Source of the DNA: Flavobacteriales bacterium
Lineage (GTDB): Bacteria; Bacteroidota; Bacteroidia; Flavobacteriales_F; PHOS-HE28
Reading direction: 5' to 3'
Assembly (NCBI GenBank): GCA_016713865.1
Contig: JADJOG010000047.1
Span: forward strand, 131,035-195,034
Length of the DNA: 64,000 nucleotides
A model generated the notes under the pieces. The model was given only the letters and a program-made list of their open reading frames with translations. It did no database searches and was not told the origin of the DNA. A program made the position numbers and the translations under genes. Shown here piece by piece: positions 53,364 to 64,000 of this stretch (position 1 is its first letter; each line of letters opens with the position of its first letter).

Positions 53364-55629
53364 ATGACACGCATCAGATCACGACTGCCGGACTTCTTCC
53401 GCTTGAATGCGCTGGAGCTCTTGGCTGTGCTGCTCCTCTCCTTGGCTTTTGCCCTTCTCTTCAGTTTGGGCGCGAATGCGCAAGGCAATGTGGGAATCAA
53501 CAATCCAGCGCCGCACGCGAGCGCGCTGCTTGATCTCACGAGTGCCGACAAGGGCTTGCTGATGCCGCGCATGACCACCGCGCAACGCTCGGCAATCGTA
53601 GCCCCAGCTACCGGCTTGGTTGTGTTCGACACCACGACGAACAGCTTCTGGTATTTCGATGGAACGGATTGGGTGCCGCTCGCAACCGGCGGCGGATCTG
53701 GTTGGACCACCACCGGCAATGCAGGCACAAGCGTGGCATCGAACTTCATCGGCACCACGGACAACGTTCCACTCAGCCTTCGGGTGAACAATGAGCACGC
53801 AGGTCGGATAGACCATGTCAATCGGAATGTGTCACTGGGTCATCGCGCCGGGAAGTCGATCACCACGGGCGTGCGAAATGTGATGGTGGGCGATTCTGCG
53901 GGCGGCTCCATCACCACAGGCATGTTCAACACGGCGCTTGGCGACAATGCCGGGCAGAGCATGACAACAGCGCTTTGGAACACGCTCGTCGGCGAACAAG
54001 CTGGCCGGAATTTGGGAATCGGACAGGTCAATGTGTATGTGGGCGCATATGCTGGCCGATTCAGCACGAACGCCGTGGCCAACACGGCAGTAGGCACAGG
54101 CGCTGGAGCTGCTGGCGCTTCGAGCGGCTATGCCACTTTCCTCGGGTACTACGCCGGCGGACAAGTGACCACTGGAAGCGCGAATACCATGATCGGCAGC
54201 TGGTCGGGGTATGGAACTGTTGGTGGCAGCCTGAACACCTACGTGGGAACCGAAAGTGGTCAAACGGCCAACGGCAACCAGAACACCTACAACGGATATC
54301 AAGCGGGACAGAACAGCGCGACAGGCAGCGACAACGTGTTCGTGGGCTATCGATCGGGCCGCTCCACCACGACCAATAGCAACACGCTCATAGGTGCACA
54401 CAGTGGCTGGCAGAACAGCACGGGCACGCTCAATACGTTCGTGGGCACGTCGAGCGGAGCGGGCAACACCACCGGCAGCGAGAATACTTTCCTGGGCACA
54501 GCGGCTGGCTTCGCGAACACCGACGGTGCATACAACACATACGTAGGCCGGAGCGCGGGCCGCCTGAATACCAGCGGAAGCTGGAACACGGTGATCGGTC
54601 GGAATGCGGGCTTAAACAGCACCACTGCTTGGGACAACACCATCATTGGCGGCGAGGCGGGACTGAACAACTCCACTGGCCCGCAGAACACCTTCATCGG
54701 CCGTAGCGCTGGGCGGGCGAATACGACTGGCGGCTTCAATACCTTCGTTGGGCTCGCATCAGGCTTGGGCAATACCACCGGCGCGCAGAACACAGCCCTC
54801 GGCGCCGAGGCCGGTTGGCTGAACACTACGGGCAGCCTCAACACCTTCGTCGGTCGCAACGCTGGTAGGGCGAACTCCACTGGTTCCGACAACACCTTCA
54901 TCGGCGCCACAGCGGGTGGCGAGCAATACTGCCGGTCAGCAGAACACTTTCGTTGGCCGCAATGCGGGCGGAAGCAACACAACGGGGCAACAGAACACGT
55001 TCTTGGGCTACAACGTGGCCGCTCTGCTCTCAACGGGCAGTGGCAATACGATGCTCGGCCATCAGGCGGCATGGGGCGTATCAACCGGCGCCAATAACAC
55101 CTGTGTGGGGTTGAGCGCGGGCTACAATGTGGGCGCGGGCACCAACAACACCTTCGTGGGCTACAATGCGGGCTTCTCCGCAGCAGGGCTGACCAATGCA
55201 GCGGCCATTGGAGCCAATGCGATGGTGATGCAGAGCAACAGCTTGGTGCTTGGCGGTACTGGGTTGAATGCCGTGAAGGTGGGCATAGGCGTCACCGCGC
55301 CGCAGGCGGAGCTTGAGGTGAATGGCTTCACCATGCTCGGCAGCAATGCCCCGAAAGTGAAGATGCTGAAGCTGGCAACGACCACACCGGACAGTGATGG
55401 CGGACTGAACAGCGTGGCTCATGGGCTCACAGCGGGCAAGATCATCGGTGTGCAGATGCTGATTGAATTCTCGCCGGGCAATTGGATCTCGAACGGATAT
55501 CAAGCAGGCTTCGGGATGAACTGCCAGTATATGGTGCAGGCTGGTACGATCACGTTGCTCAACGTCGCCGGACAGTCCTTCAATATCCTCTCGAAGCCTG
55601 TGAAGCTGCTCATCACCTACGAAGAATGA
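53364..55629 (+). CDS. large secreted protein with about 27 tandem 17-residue repeats (one frameshift)
   Basis: About 755 residues. After a signal-like segment there is a region common in Bacteroidota fibre-like proteins (GNVGINNPAP ... GLLMPRMTTAQRSAIV). From about residue 150 a repeat of 17 residues, consensus xxAGxxNTTGxxNTFVG, runs about 27 times and predicts a regular beta-solenoid or YadA-head-like stalk. A unique C-terminal domain (ELEVNGFTMLGS ... LLITYEE) follows. Near base 54918 one extra base shifts the frame; restoring the 17-residue period points to an inserted G in GGTGGCG. No membrane anchor is evident. The TGA overlaps the next gene's ATG. Confidence 0.8.
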
Positions 55630-57163
55630 TGCGCACGGCTTGCATCCTCCTCGCATGCGCTTCAACACTGGCTCATGCGCAATTGCTCACCAACAATGGC
55701 GCATCCATCACTGTGCTGGGCAGCGCCCAGCTCACGGCGAAGGGTGAGGTGTTGATCAACGCAGGAGCGACAATCACCAACAGCGGCATCATCGACTTCA
55801 GCGGCGATTGGACCAACAACAGCGGCGGCGGTTGTTTTGGCAATAGCGAGGGCACAGTGATCATGAACGGCACTGCGCAAATCATCGGCGGAAGCGCGCC
55901 CACGCAGTTCGACCACTTGCAGCTGCTGGGCACAAGCGTGCTGCTTGAACAGGATCAGCTCGTGGGCGGCGGCGCTTCAACATCGCGCACCGGCGTGCTC
56001 GCTTTGCACGATGCGCTCCTTCACCTGAACAGCCAGCGCCTCCACGTTCACCAACCCAGCGCCTTCGGCCATCACGCGAGATGCGGGCATGCTCATCAGC
56101 GAGACCGATGCGCTCGCAGGCTATGGACGTGTCGATTGGCGCATCGGCGCATCGGCGCCCGCCAATTACGTGGTGCCCTTCGGCAATGCGGTCACCGGCC
56201 ACTACCTGCCGCTCACCATGGCCATTGCGACCTCGGGCGCCGGCGCGAATGGCGCGTTGTCCTTCGCCACTTACCCCACCGATCCGTTGGCCTCGCCGAA
56301 CAACCGTCCGCTGCCAACAGGTCTGCCTTCGCTCGTTGACATGGTGGGTTTCGAGAACGCGTCGAATGTGCTTGATCGCTACTGGATCATCGAGCCGAGC
56401 GGTTACAGCACGGCACCTTCCGCAGCGCTCACCTTCACCTATCGCGACAGCGAATGGAACAGCGGCACCAATACCATCAGCGAGGCATTGCTGCAGGCAC
56501 AGCGCTTCAACGGAGCCACGTGGTCGCAGCCGCCGAACGGTGTGGCCAACACCACGCTGAACACCGTGACCACCATGCTCACGAATGAGCTCGCCTCCAT
56601 CTGGGCCTTGGTGCAGAGCTTCACTCCGCTGCCCGTCGAACTGCTCGACTTCGATGCGAAGGCCGAAGGAAGGAAGGTGCGCTGCATGTGGATCACGGCA
56701 TCGGAACTGAACAACGATTACTTCACGGTAGAGCGCAGCGCGGATGGAGAGGACTTCCACGACATCGGCGTGGTGCAGGGCGCGGGCACATACGGTGATG
56801 CAGCACTACGCGCTGTTGGATGAAGCGCCTTTGCCAGGGCTTGCCTACTACCGCTTGCGACAAACGGACTTCGATGGCGGACGTGGAGCGCATCGTAGCG
56901 GTGCTCATGCCCATCGGCGAGAAGCAGCGCCATTGGTGCTCTGGCCAAACCCGGCTACCGATGCGCTCAGCATCGCGGGGCTGCTCCCCGACGAGCATCT
57001 CGTGATCCTCGATGCGGCGGGTCGCATGGTGCTCGATGCAGGAGTTGCCAATGATGCGCGCGCGACCATCGACCTCAGTGCGTTGTCGGAAGGCGCCTAC
57101 TTCCTGCGCGTCGGCAACCGTGCGCAAGAGCGCACCGCCCGTTTCATCCGCACCACACGTTAG
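55626..57163 (+). pseudogene. secreted protein with T9SS sorting domain, several frameshifts
   Basis: Pieced together across frames. The N-terminus is MMRTACILLACASTLAHAQ, a signal peptide at 55626. NGASITVLGSAQLTAKGEV and a beta-helix-like stretch follow. The frame changes near 56035, then reads SETDALAGYGRVDWRIGAS and AVTGHYLPLTMAIATSGAG. It changes again near 56805 and probably twice more around 56870-56930. The end reads VLWPNPATDALSIAGLLPDE ... YFLRVGNRAQERTARFIRTT, a type A T9SS domain. About 510 residues in total if repaired. The changes are probably sequencing errors, given the quality of the whole contig end. Function unknown. Confidence 0.65.
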
Positions 57164-57165
57164 CA

Positions 57166-57888
57166 ATGCGCCTCATCATCACGGTCCTCTTCTGGCTTCC
57201 GATGATGGCCTCATCGCAAACACTCATCTATGGCTGGCCAGAGCTCGGCATGGAGCCTTGCGCGGAATGGATCGGCTGCGATAATGGCTGCTCCGGTTGC
57301 AACTCGCCGCTCGGCGGCAACTCCGTGCTCTTCGGCGCCGCTGCGGCCTGGTTCGATGTGGATGCCTGTCCGCATGCGACGCCCGGTGGCGACAACATTG
57401 TGCACACCACGGGCTGGGGCGCGCAACCCAATGCGGCCATGATCGTGTTTAGCATATTCGCGATGCACGCGCTGCAGGTGGACAGCATCATCATCACGCA
57501 CCACGGCGCAGCAGATGGCAGCGAACGCCTCGCGTGCGTTATGGCACCAATGCGGTATTGCCCGAAACGGTGATCCACGATGCGGCCATCGCGCCGGGCG
57601 AGCAGCGCACGGTGATGCGCCGGACTCTGATTGCATCGTGGCGATTGAAGGCGCGGCCTTCGGCACCGCACAACTCATCCTGCAGGCCTACGAAGGCGGC
57701 GATGGCTGGTGGCTCGATGAAGTGCGCATCGTCACGAGCGATTGCATGGCGATGCATGTGCAGCAACTGGAATCGGCGCTGCCGTTGCGCGCGACCTGTC
57801 TTCGACTTGCTCGGCGGGCCCATTGCGCGCCATGCGGGCAGGGGATACTCTCGATGCGCAAGGGCGGCGCGTGATGGTGATGGAGTGA
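57166..57888 (+). pseudogene. secreted protein, T9SS-type end, several frameshifts
   Basis: It begins 2 bases after the stop of the previous gene with MRLIITVLFWLPMMASSQ (signal peptide), then a Cys-rich stretch (CAEWIGCDNGCSGCNSP). Coding continues in other frames after about 57530 (RYGTNAVLPETVIHDAAI, then AYEGGDGWWLDEVRIVTSD). It ends LRAMRAGDTLDAQGRRVMVME before TGA at 57886, a pattern like the last strand of a T9SS domain. At least four frame changes are needed. No family was recognised. Confidence 0.55.
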
Positions 57889-57891
57889 GTT

Positions 57892-58680
57892 TCACCAGCT
57901 GCCACCCGCACCACCACCACCGAAGCGCCACCGCCGAACCCTCCAGCCGCCGCCGCCGCCACCACCTCCGCCTGCTCCTCCGAACCCGCCGATGAATGCG
58001 CTTCCCGCCTTCTTCGCCGCCAAGCGTGAGTTCCATGTAGCGCAGGATGGGAAGACAGCTGCCAAAGGTCCGCCTTGCGGGCGTTGCATTCTTCAGCTCT
58101 TCGCGGGTGTCATCGTCCAACAGCACGATGCAGCTCCACAACTCATGCACTGCGGGATAGATCGCTCCCAACCGCCTTCGAGCCTGCAGCCGATGTCCTT
58201 CTGAACGGTGAAATGAGATCGCGTACGCGACGGCGGGCCTTGACCCCTTGCGCGGTGCGTAGATGCCGTGTGCGTCACAGGCCAGCTGATTTGAGGTCGG
58301 CGTACATCTGCACAAGGCTGAAGTCCTCAAGTCATCCAATCTCCTTTTCCGATCGTCGTCCGTCGCAGTTCGACCAGATGAACAGGCCGGTCGGCGGGCA
58401 CCAGTTGCCACACGAATCTCTCAGCTTGCCGGTTGGCGGCTGGCTCAATGCCGCGCGAGAGGAACAAGCGCTTCATCAATCGTGGACGTGAACGGCCGAC
58501 CGTCACATCCTCATAATGCAGTTTCAGCGAACCGGTGAAGCCCAAGTGCTGGAGCGTGTGGTACAGCATGGTCTCGCCCGATGAGGAGGATCGGGTAGCG
58601 CAGGTACACGTAGCCTGGGGGGTGAGCATGAGGTCTGCGGTGAAGTTCGGTACTATGCCTTCACACAATCCAGCTCGCAT
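57892..58680 (-). pseudogene. minus-strand gene remnant(s), glycine-rich C-terminus
   Basis: The last minus-strand codons read FGGGGAGGSW before TGA, preceded by many glycines; this ending is typical of TPM-domain (YgcG-like) membrane proteins, but the TPM domain itself could not be reconstructed. Further 5', from ATG 58680, the sequence reads NFTADLMLTP, then LHYEDVTVGRSRPRLMKRLF, with a frame change at a C run near 58617. I cannot tell whether this is one gene or two. Low confidence in everything except that some minus-strand coding sequence exists. Confidence 0.3.
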
Positions 58681-58800
58681 ACTGTTGGTCTTGGGCTCAA
58701 TTGGCCAGCTGCACTAACGAAAGTTCTATTGCGCTCCGGCTCCAGGCGCGGTTGCTTGGCACCCTGAACCAATCCTGCCCTAGAAACGACTCTTCGCCCT

Positions 58801-60498
58801 CATGCTGCCCGCTGCTTTTGCATCGCCATTTGCAATAGCCCAGACACCTGCACCCGCCCAGATCTTCGGCACTAATGGCTGCGCGGACATCGCATTCCCC
58901 ATTACGGCAGGAGCGGCCTTCAAGAGCCACGCCTTGCAAGACGATGGCAGCTCTTGCTCGCAGGCTGGGGTGGAAATGGCTTTCCCTACGACGCGCTCAT
59001 GGCGCGGATCGACACGGCCTGCGGTGCGCTCGACCCCACCTTCGGACAGAACGGGTGCTCGTGCATCACTTCGAGCAGCGCACCATCTGCAGCATCGCGG
59101 TGCAAGCCGATGGAAAGATCGTGGGCGGTGGGTGATCGCGGCCAGCAATGCCAGCTCCGGTCAATTCCCTGGCGTTTGGCGCTACAACTCGGATGGTTCG
59201 GTGGACGACACCTTCAACGGTACAGGTTACAACAACACTGGCTTCTCCACGGGCTCGGCCACCGGCGGCGGAGGAAGTCTTCATCGATGCGGAAGGCGGA
59301 TCTTTGCCGCCATCATCGGCAATGCGCAGTTAGGGTGTTCCGCTACGCGACCGACGGAGTTCTGGATACCAGTTACTCCGGCGGACGGCCGCGCGGAGAT
59401 GCCTGTGGGCTACACACCCATTCAACGAGGACCTCGGTGCGGTGATGGATGCAGATGGTTCGGTTACGGGCGCCGCTCTTGGTTGGCACAAGCGCATTCT
59501 GATCCTACTTCATGGCACTCGCGCGTTTCCTGCCCGATGGCGATCCCGACCCGGATTTCGGAACCAACGGACTCGCGTTGCATCGCCCTCACCACCAGCA
59601 CGACTCGGCGGACCTGATGGTTTCAGGTTGGAGCATGGTGCGCCGTCCCGGTAGTGGCTTCCTCGTGGGCTATGGCGCGCACAACGGCGATACACGTCCG
59701 AGTGTTGCTGGATTCAACGAGGATGGCTCCATCGACCTCACCTACGCCGCAGATGGAATCTTCCAGGTCCAGGTAGTAATCCTGTAGGCAGTGGGCTGTG
59801 GATGGATGATGATGGAAGCGTCCTGCTTTTCCACCGGCTCAGCAACATCACCAATGGACTGGGCGCGATCTTGAGGTTGACTCCCAGCGGACAGCCTGAT
59901 GCGGGCTTCGGCACCAACGGTGTGCTGCAATCATCGTTCACCAACCGCAGTTTCGTGCATGGCTTCCGGCTCAGTGGCGGAGACCTCATCGCCTGGCGCG
60001 AACAACAACAACGGTAATGGCTCGGTGTTCCGCTTCAGCCTAGATGTGGAAGCGAATGCCCTGCCCGTGATCACCTTCGACTTTCCGGACCTCACCGTGA
60101 GCGGTGGCGGCAGTGTCCAATGGTTCCTCGATGGCACGCCGATCAGCGGCGCTACGGCCAGCACGCACACGCCGATGCAGAACGGCACTTACACCGTGGA
60201 GACACGAACTCCCTTCGGGTTGCGTGAACACTTCGCCGCCCTTCCAGTTCCAGAGCACGGGCATCGCCGATGCACAGAACGCAAGCATCACCTTCCGGCA
60301 GGATCTGGCTGCTTGTGTTTCCTTCATCCAGAACGGTGCGGCCGCTACCGACTGGCTGCTCGTGGATGCGAGTGGTCGCGCATTGGTAATGGATCTTGCG
60401 CTCAGGCGCGAACGAGGTTTCGACAATAACCGACTTGCGCAGCGGCTAGTACCTGTTGCGTTGCAGGGACATTGGTACAACGTTTCGTTATGCCGTAA
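58801..60498 (+). pseudogene. delta-60-repeat secreted protein with T9SS end, many frameshifts
   Basis: Starting near ATG 58801 (MLPAAFASPFAIAQ, signal-like). Across frames it contains several copies of the delta-60 pattern, e.g. DPTFGQNG, IAVQADGKIVGGG, DPDFGTNGLA, DAGFGTNGVLQS, each a beta-propeller-like repeat unit. A segment VQWFLDGTPISGATASTHTP looks like an Ig/PKD-type module. The end reads WLLVDASGRALV ... and, in another frame, GTLVQRFVMP before TAA at 60496, like the last part of a T9SS domain. A hairpin terminator follows 20 bases later. Eight or more frame changes; probably poor consensus. Confidence 0.6.
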
Positions 60499-60517
60499 AA
60501 TGGATGTACAGAACGAA

Positions 60518-60544
60518 CAGGCCCGCTTCACAAGAGCGGGCCTG
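60518..60544 (+). terminator. hairpin after the delta-60-repeat gene
   Basis: CAGGCCCGCT and AGCGGGCCTG form a perfect 10-bp stem with a 7-base loop, 20 bases after the inferred TAA. No T tract follows (GTTGAATTC), so it may be an imperfect or bidirectional terminator. Confidence 0.6.
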
Positions 60545-60716
60545 GTTGAATTCGGGCTCTTGCGTCGAGGCTTCTGTCGACGTTTAGTCGCACAGGTACG
60601 ATGTGTTTGAATTGGCCGGCTCCATCATGCGGCTTTCCTCGAAGCTCGGGAAGCACCCAGTTAACAGAATGAGTTGAGATGCAGTGCCCACCAGGCCTCA
60701 ATTTTTGATCGCGGCA

Positions 60717-61651
60717 CTATTCAACTTTCGCTACGCGGATTCTCCGTCCATCGGCCCTTATGCTGCGCTGATCGCGAATTGTAAAGGCCATGAGTCAGCC
60801 CACTAGCCGCAAGAGCGCCGGTTCCTCTGACCGATCGCCTCCTCCAGCACGCGCTTGCCTTGGTGATCAATGAAGGTCGCGAGTGCTCCCAAAATTGGTA
60901 ATTCCTCCGGCTTTGAACCAGGACATCGGCAAAAGGATTCGTCAAAACGGCGATGCCTGCGTTCGCTTTGAACCTCGCGCAACGATGTGGGTGACCGAAG
61001 GAGGTCCGAACGAGACATTATCCAGGTAGAATTGGCCCAGACGGGTTGGTCGCTTGCCGGATAGAACTCCGCGAAGCCAAGCACCGGATTGAAAACCGTG
61101 TTCCCATTGAAATCCACATTGTAAGGCCGGAGCCGATGGTGGCTCCGTTCACGCGCAAGGTGGCGAAATCCGTGTCGACGTTCTGCGGCTGATGGTTACG
61201 TCATTCAAGCGTCCTGCACGCAATACCAGCCACGCCAGCCGGAAGGTATTATGCGCTGCATTTCAGGTTCACGTGCCCGCCGTCGTAGAAGAGACTTCAA
61301 GCGCGCCAGAAGCCCGGACCACGTTGGATATTGGAAATGGCACGCTGCTACGGATGGCATAGAGGTCGAAATCAGTTCCCCAGATGCCCGTGCTCTTGTT
61401 CAGATGAGGCACGATGTCCCGTGCTTCGCCATTGGCCGCAGTCTGCGTGAAGCGGGCGCTCTTCGATGACGAACTGATCGGCGATGGGCGCATCCTGCGG
61501 TACGTGCCGGGAGGTTTCCGATGTTCCACAACGGAGAGTTGCTCTGCCTGAAGCTCCCAACGCTGTAGTTCTCGAAGTCATCGAAGATGGGCGTTTGCGC
61601 CGAGAAGCGCAGGCGACAACGGAGGCACAAAGTGGATAGGAGCTGGCGCAT
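60717..61651 (-). pseudogene. secreted protein with T9SS end, many frameshifts
   Basis: On the minus strand from ATG 61651: a signal-like start, MRQLLSTLCLRCRLRFSAQ, then TPIFDDFENYSVGSFRQSN, a pattern common at the start of Bacteroidota secreted lectin-like domains. It continues as VPHLNKSTGIWGTDFDLYA, VDFNGNTVFNPVLGFAEFYP, TFIDHQGKRVLEEAI and, in another frame, YTIRDQRSIRADGRRIRVAK before TAG at 60717-60719, the shape of a T9SS C-terminal domain. About 310 residues if repaired. At least five frame changes. Confidence 0.5.
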
Positions 61652-62015
61652 GGTGGAGGGAATGTGAATGCCGGCTAACCCCGTTCCATGCTTGTCGCGG
61701 CCACCCGTGTGCAAGCGGCTTGTTGTTGAATGGCGGAGCATGGATTACAACTGGGCGTGGTGATGTTCTTCCAGTAGCCGCTGGGAGATGCGAACTCCCT
61801 GGCGTGCGTTCGCGTGAGATCGAAAACAGAACACCACACGAACGACCAGGCATACTGATGCCACAGAGCCGCGTTGTCGCACCATGAAATCGAAACCCAT
61901 GGCTTCTTCGGGCGCTCGCCTAGTGGTGATCGTAACGCTGGCCCGATCCGATGCGATAGCGATAGATGCAGATGAAGAAGCTCTGAGGACCCGAGAGGGC
62001 GATCAGAGTGATCAG

Positions 62016-62045
62016 TTTTAACAACATTGCTGCTGGTTGTTAAAA
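62016..62045. terminator. AT-rich inverted repeat (possible bidirectional terminator)
   Basis: TTTTAACAAC and GTTGTTAAAA form a perfect 10-bp stem with a 10-base loop. Read on either strand the arms supply short T runs. It is not clear which gene it would serve. Confidence 0.4.
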
Positions 62046-62167
62046 AGAAAAACTGCCCCACCGATGCATGTTCTACTGGTTTGTGGTGTTGTTTAATACC
62101 TGCTCCAAACAAGGATCTACCTCTTTGGGGATTAACAGAGAGAACTCAAGGCTTTAGATCACTTTCT

Positions 62168-62190
62168 AAGCGCCCCTAATGGCGCTTTTT
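62168..62190 (+). terminator. rho-independent terminator without an identified upstream gene
   Basis: AAGCGCC, loop CCTAAT, GGCGCTT, then three more T (five T in a row). A classic plus-strand terminator, but no plus-strand protein gene was recognised in the 500 bases before it. Confidence 0.75.
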
Positions 62191-62581
62191 GTTGCTCCCG
62201 AAGCGCTGCCTTGCTGTTGCATTATCGCCCCCCCCGCAATTATGAATTGGTTTCGCAACAGATGGTCGGTCCACAGCCAGGTGCCCGCGGTGTTACCAGC
62301 GGGTGTGGATGGTGTCTTTACAATAAGTCAAGCTGACGCGAGATGATTATGAACTATTTGGTTTTCAAGGCGATCTCAAACTCGCTCGCCCCCCCCAACG
62401 CCTGGATCGTAGCAGGCCTTTCGGACATGGTGATGAAGCTGCCAGCGAAATATTAGCGCCCGCGAACTTGCCCGTGGATCGTTGATGACGACCGACATAC
62501 GCACCAACGCGGTGTGCCTGTGTTGGTTGCAGCTATCGTTTCGGTAAGCGCGCTCTGGCGCTTGTGTGCAAGCCATCGGTC

Positions 62582-62589
62582 TATCTTCG
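62582..62589 (+). promoter_or_regulatory. -7 box TATCTTCG, 4 bases before the aldehyde dehydrogenase ATG
   Basis: TATCTTCG, ACCC, then ATG at 62594. It is the same 8-base box as at deoC and ricT. The surrounding sequence is of poor quality. Confidence 0.45.
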
Positions 62590-62593
62590 ACCC

Positions 62594-64000
62594 ATGGCGA
62601 AAAGAACGCGATAAACTGGGCATTGGCCCCTGCCGGAGTCGAAGGACCCCTCAAGATCAAAGAGCAATACGAGCTCTTCATCAACAGGCAGGGTGGTGAA
62701 GCCCAGGCGGTAAGTACTTCGACACCATCAACCCCGCCAACCGAGCGAAGCTCGCGCACATCGCTGAGGCCAACGCCGCCGACGTGGACGCCGCCGTGAA
62801 GGCCGCCCGCAAGGCCGACACCGTGTGGAGCAAATTGCCCGCGGCCGAACGCGCCAAGTACATCTACCGCATCAGCGCGGCTGCTGCGGGGAAGAAGGCC
62901 CGCGAGGTTCGCCGTCATCGAAAGCATGGACGGCGGCAAGGCCATCCGCGAAAGCCGCGACGTGGACGTGCCCTCGCCGCGCGCACTTCTTCTACTACGC
63001 CAGTTGGGCCGACAAGCTGCACTACGCCTTCCCCGGCAAGACCGTATCGCCTCTTGGGGTCGCGGGACAGGTGATCCTGGAACTTCCGCTGCTCATGGCG
63101 GCGTGGAAGATCGCGCCCGCACTCGCCTGCTGCGCGAAACACCGTGGTGAAACGCCGGCCGAGACAACACCGCTCACGCGCTCTGCGCGCAAAGTTGCAG
63201 GAAGCGGACTCCCCGATGGCGTCGTGAACATCGTCCACCGGTGCGGGCGATACGGGCGCGGCAGTGATCCAAATCATCCGATGTCAACAAGATCGCTCAC
63301 GGGCAGCACAGACGTGGGCAAGCTCATCCAGACTCCACCGCAGGAAGTGGCGAGAACGCCCCTCGAGCTTGGCGGCAAAGCGGCCAACATCATGTTCGCA
63401 GACGCCGCCAACGACCAGGCCGTGGAGGCATCATGAGCGGTATCTACTTCAACAAGGGCACTGTCTGCTGCGCGGGCAGTCGCCTCTTCGTGGAGAAGGC
63501 GTGCCCGACCTCGTCCCGTCAGGCTCAGCACCGAATGCGTCTCTCATCGTGGGAGATCCGCTCGACAAGAACACCGGCATCGGGGCCATCAACAGCCGCG
63601 AGCAGCTCGGCACCATCAACAATTACCTCAGGCTGGCGTGGCCGATGGAGCCGAGATGTACCAAGCCCACCTGCGTCCCAGCAAAGGCTTCTGGTGCAGG
63701 CCGACCCTCTTCCTCAACGTGGCGCAGGCGCGCGCATCGCCTGGGGAGGGAATCTTCGGCCCCGGCCTGCTCGCCCGTGCAGACTTTCCGCACCGTGGAC
63801 CGGTGATCAGAGGCCAACAACACGCCCTACAGCCTCGCGCCGGCGTGTGGACCAGACAAGGGCAGCAAGATCTTCAACCTCACCAACAGCTCCGCGCGGG
63901 CGTCATCTGGGCCAACACCTACAACAAGTTCAATCCACCTCACCCCTTCGGCGGGTACAAGGAGGCGGGTATGGACGGGAAGGTGGGAATTGCATGGGTT
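62594..64000 (+). pseudogene. aldehyde dehydrogenase, heavily frameshifted, 3' end outside the window
   Basis: Recognisable across all three frames: ANRAKLAHIAEANAADVDAA, VWSKLPAAERAKYIYRI, PLLMAAWKIAPALA, TGSTDVGKLIQ, LELGGKAANIMFADAANDQA, then the catalytic region GTVCCAGSRLF, INSREQLGTINNYL and, at the end, FGGYKE-like sequence. This is the NAD(P)-dependent aldehyde dehydrogenase superfamily: it oxidises an aldehyde to an acid via the active-site Cys. The catalytic Cys is preserved; the preceding residue differs (GTVC for the usual GQVC). Ten or more frame changes in 1.4 kb are most easily explained by low-quality contig end, not by a real pseudogene. The substrate is not identifiable. Confidence 0.75.

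Larger units (their letters stand above)
61652..62593. other. 942-base stretch with no confident gene
   Basis: Long enough for a gene, but no recognisable protein. Minus-strand frames around 61760-62040 give fragments such as MLLKLITLIALSGPQSFFI (hydrophobic), which could be a membrane or signal segment of a frameshifted gene. Two C runs (near 62228 and 62391) look like problem sites. The stretch holds an AT-rich inverted repeat (62016-62045) and a clear terminator (62168-62190). Confidence 0.5.

Noticed and set aside
53800..55250. Tandem repeats as a CRISPR-like array
   Set aside because: The repeats are coding (51-base period in frame), varied at DNA level and have no constant repeat with unique spacers.
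62227..62400. C runs as possible phase-variation tracts
   Set aside because: They lie in non-coding, poor-quality sequence near the contig end and do not sit in any identifiable start or coding region.

Overview
The window is a high-GC chromosomal stretch of a Bacteroidota bacterium, most likely a Flavobacteriales-like lineage. The evidence is an alternative complex III respiratory operon, the type IX secretion (T9SS) protein SprA, the gliding lipoprotein GldH, many secreted proteins ending in T9SS-type sorting domains, TAnnTTTG/TAnnTTCG promoter boxes, and no obvious Shine-Dalgarno sequences. No mobile element, CRISPR array, tRNA or rRNA was recognised.

Layout. 0-2.5 kb: end of a c-type cytochrome gene, then a tightly packed minus-strand trio (MOSC protein, queuosine-precursor transporter, GNAT acetyltransferase). 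2.5-4.8 kb: a diverged direct repeat and a five-haem cytochrome with a T9SS-like C-terminus. 5-11.2 kb: a YwqK/MORN-repeat secreted protein, then rimP-nusA-infB. 11.2-23.5 kb: a SPOR protein, then actABCDEF-coxB-coxA, which carries electrons from quinol to O2 and ends at a strong terminator. 23.5-26.2 kb: an interrupted secreted protein, ruvB (frameshifted) and queG. 26.2-31.1 kb: a minus-strand envelope cluster (small conserved protein, Omp28-like lipoprotein, DUF6029-like barrel, TlpA thioredoxin, T9SS-type thioredoxin with an internal stop). 31.4-42.4 kb: T9SS-type protein, sirtuin, ruvA, sprA (locally frameshifted), gcvH, vanZ, tonB. 42.5-49.7 kb: ricT, gldH, a class A penicillin-binding protein, deoC and two membrane-protein genes. 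49.7-53.2 kb: LytTR regulator and hybrid histidine kinase. 53.4-62 kb: large secreted or repeat proteins. 62.6-64 kb: an aldehyde dehydrogenase running off the end.

Sequence quality matters here. Up to about 54 kb, disruptions are few: ruvB, a 280-bp patch of sprA, two in-frame amber codons and two damaged haem motifs in actA. From about 54.9 kb to the end nearly every gene has several frameshifts, so this part looks like poorly polished contig end. Gene calls there were stitched across frames.

The most interesting signal is regulatory. At least six genes have a -7-like box (TAnnTTCG or close) only 4-5 bases before a start codon, in most cases a start independently supported by family N-termini. 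This predicts leaderless mRNAs. The same box lies further upstream of several other genes. I did not find a clearly new multi-gene defence or metabolic system.
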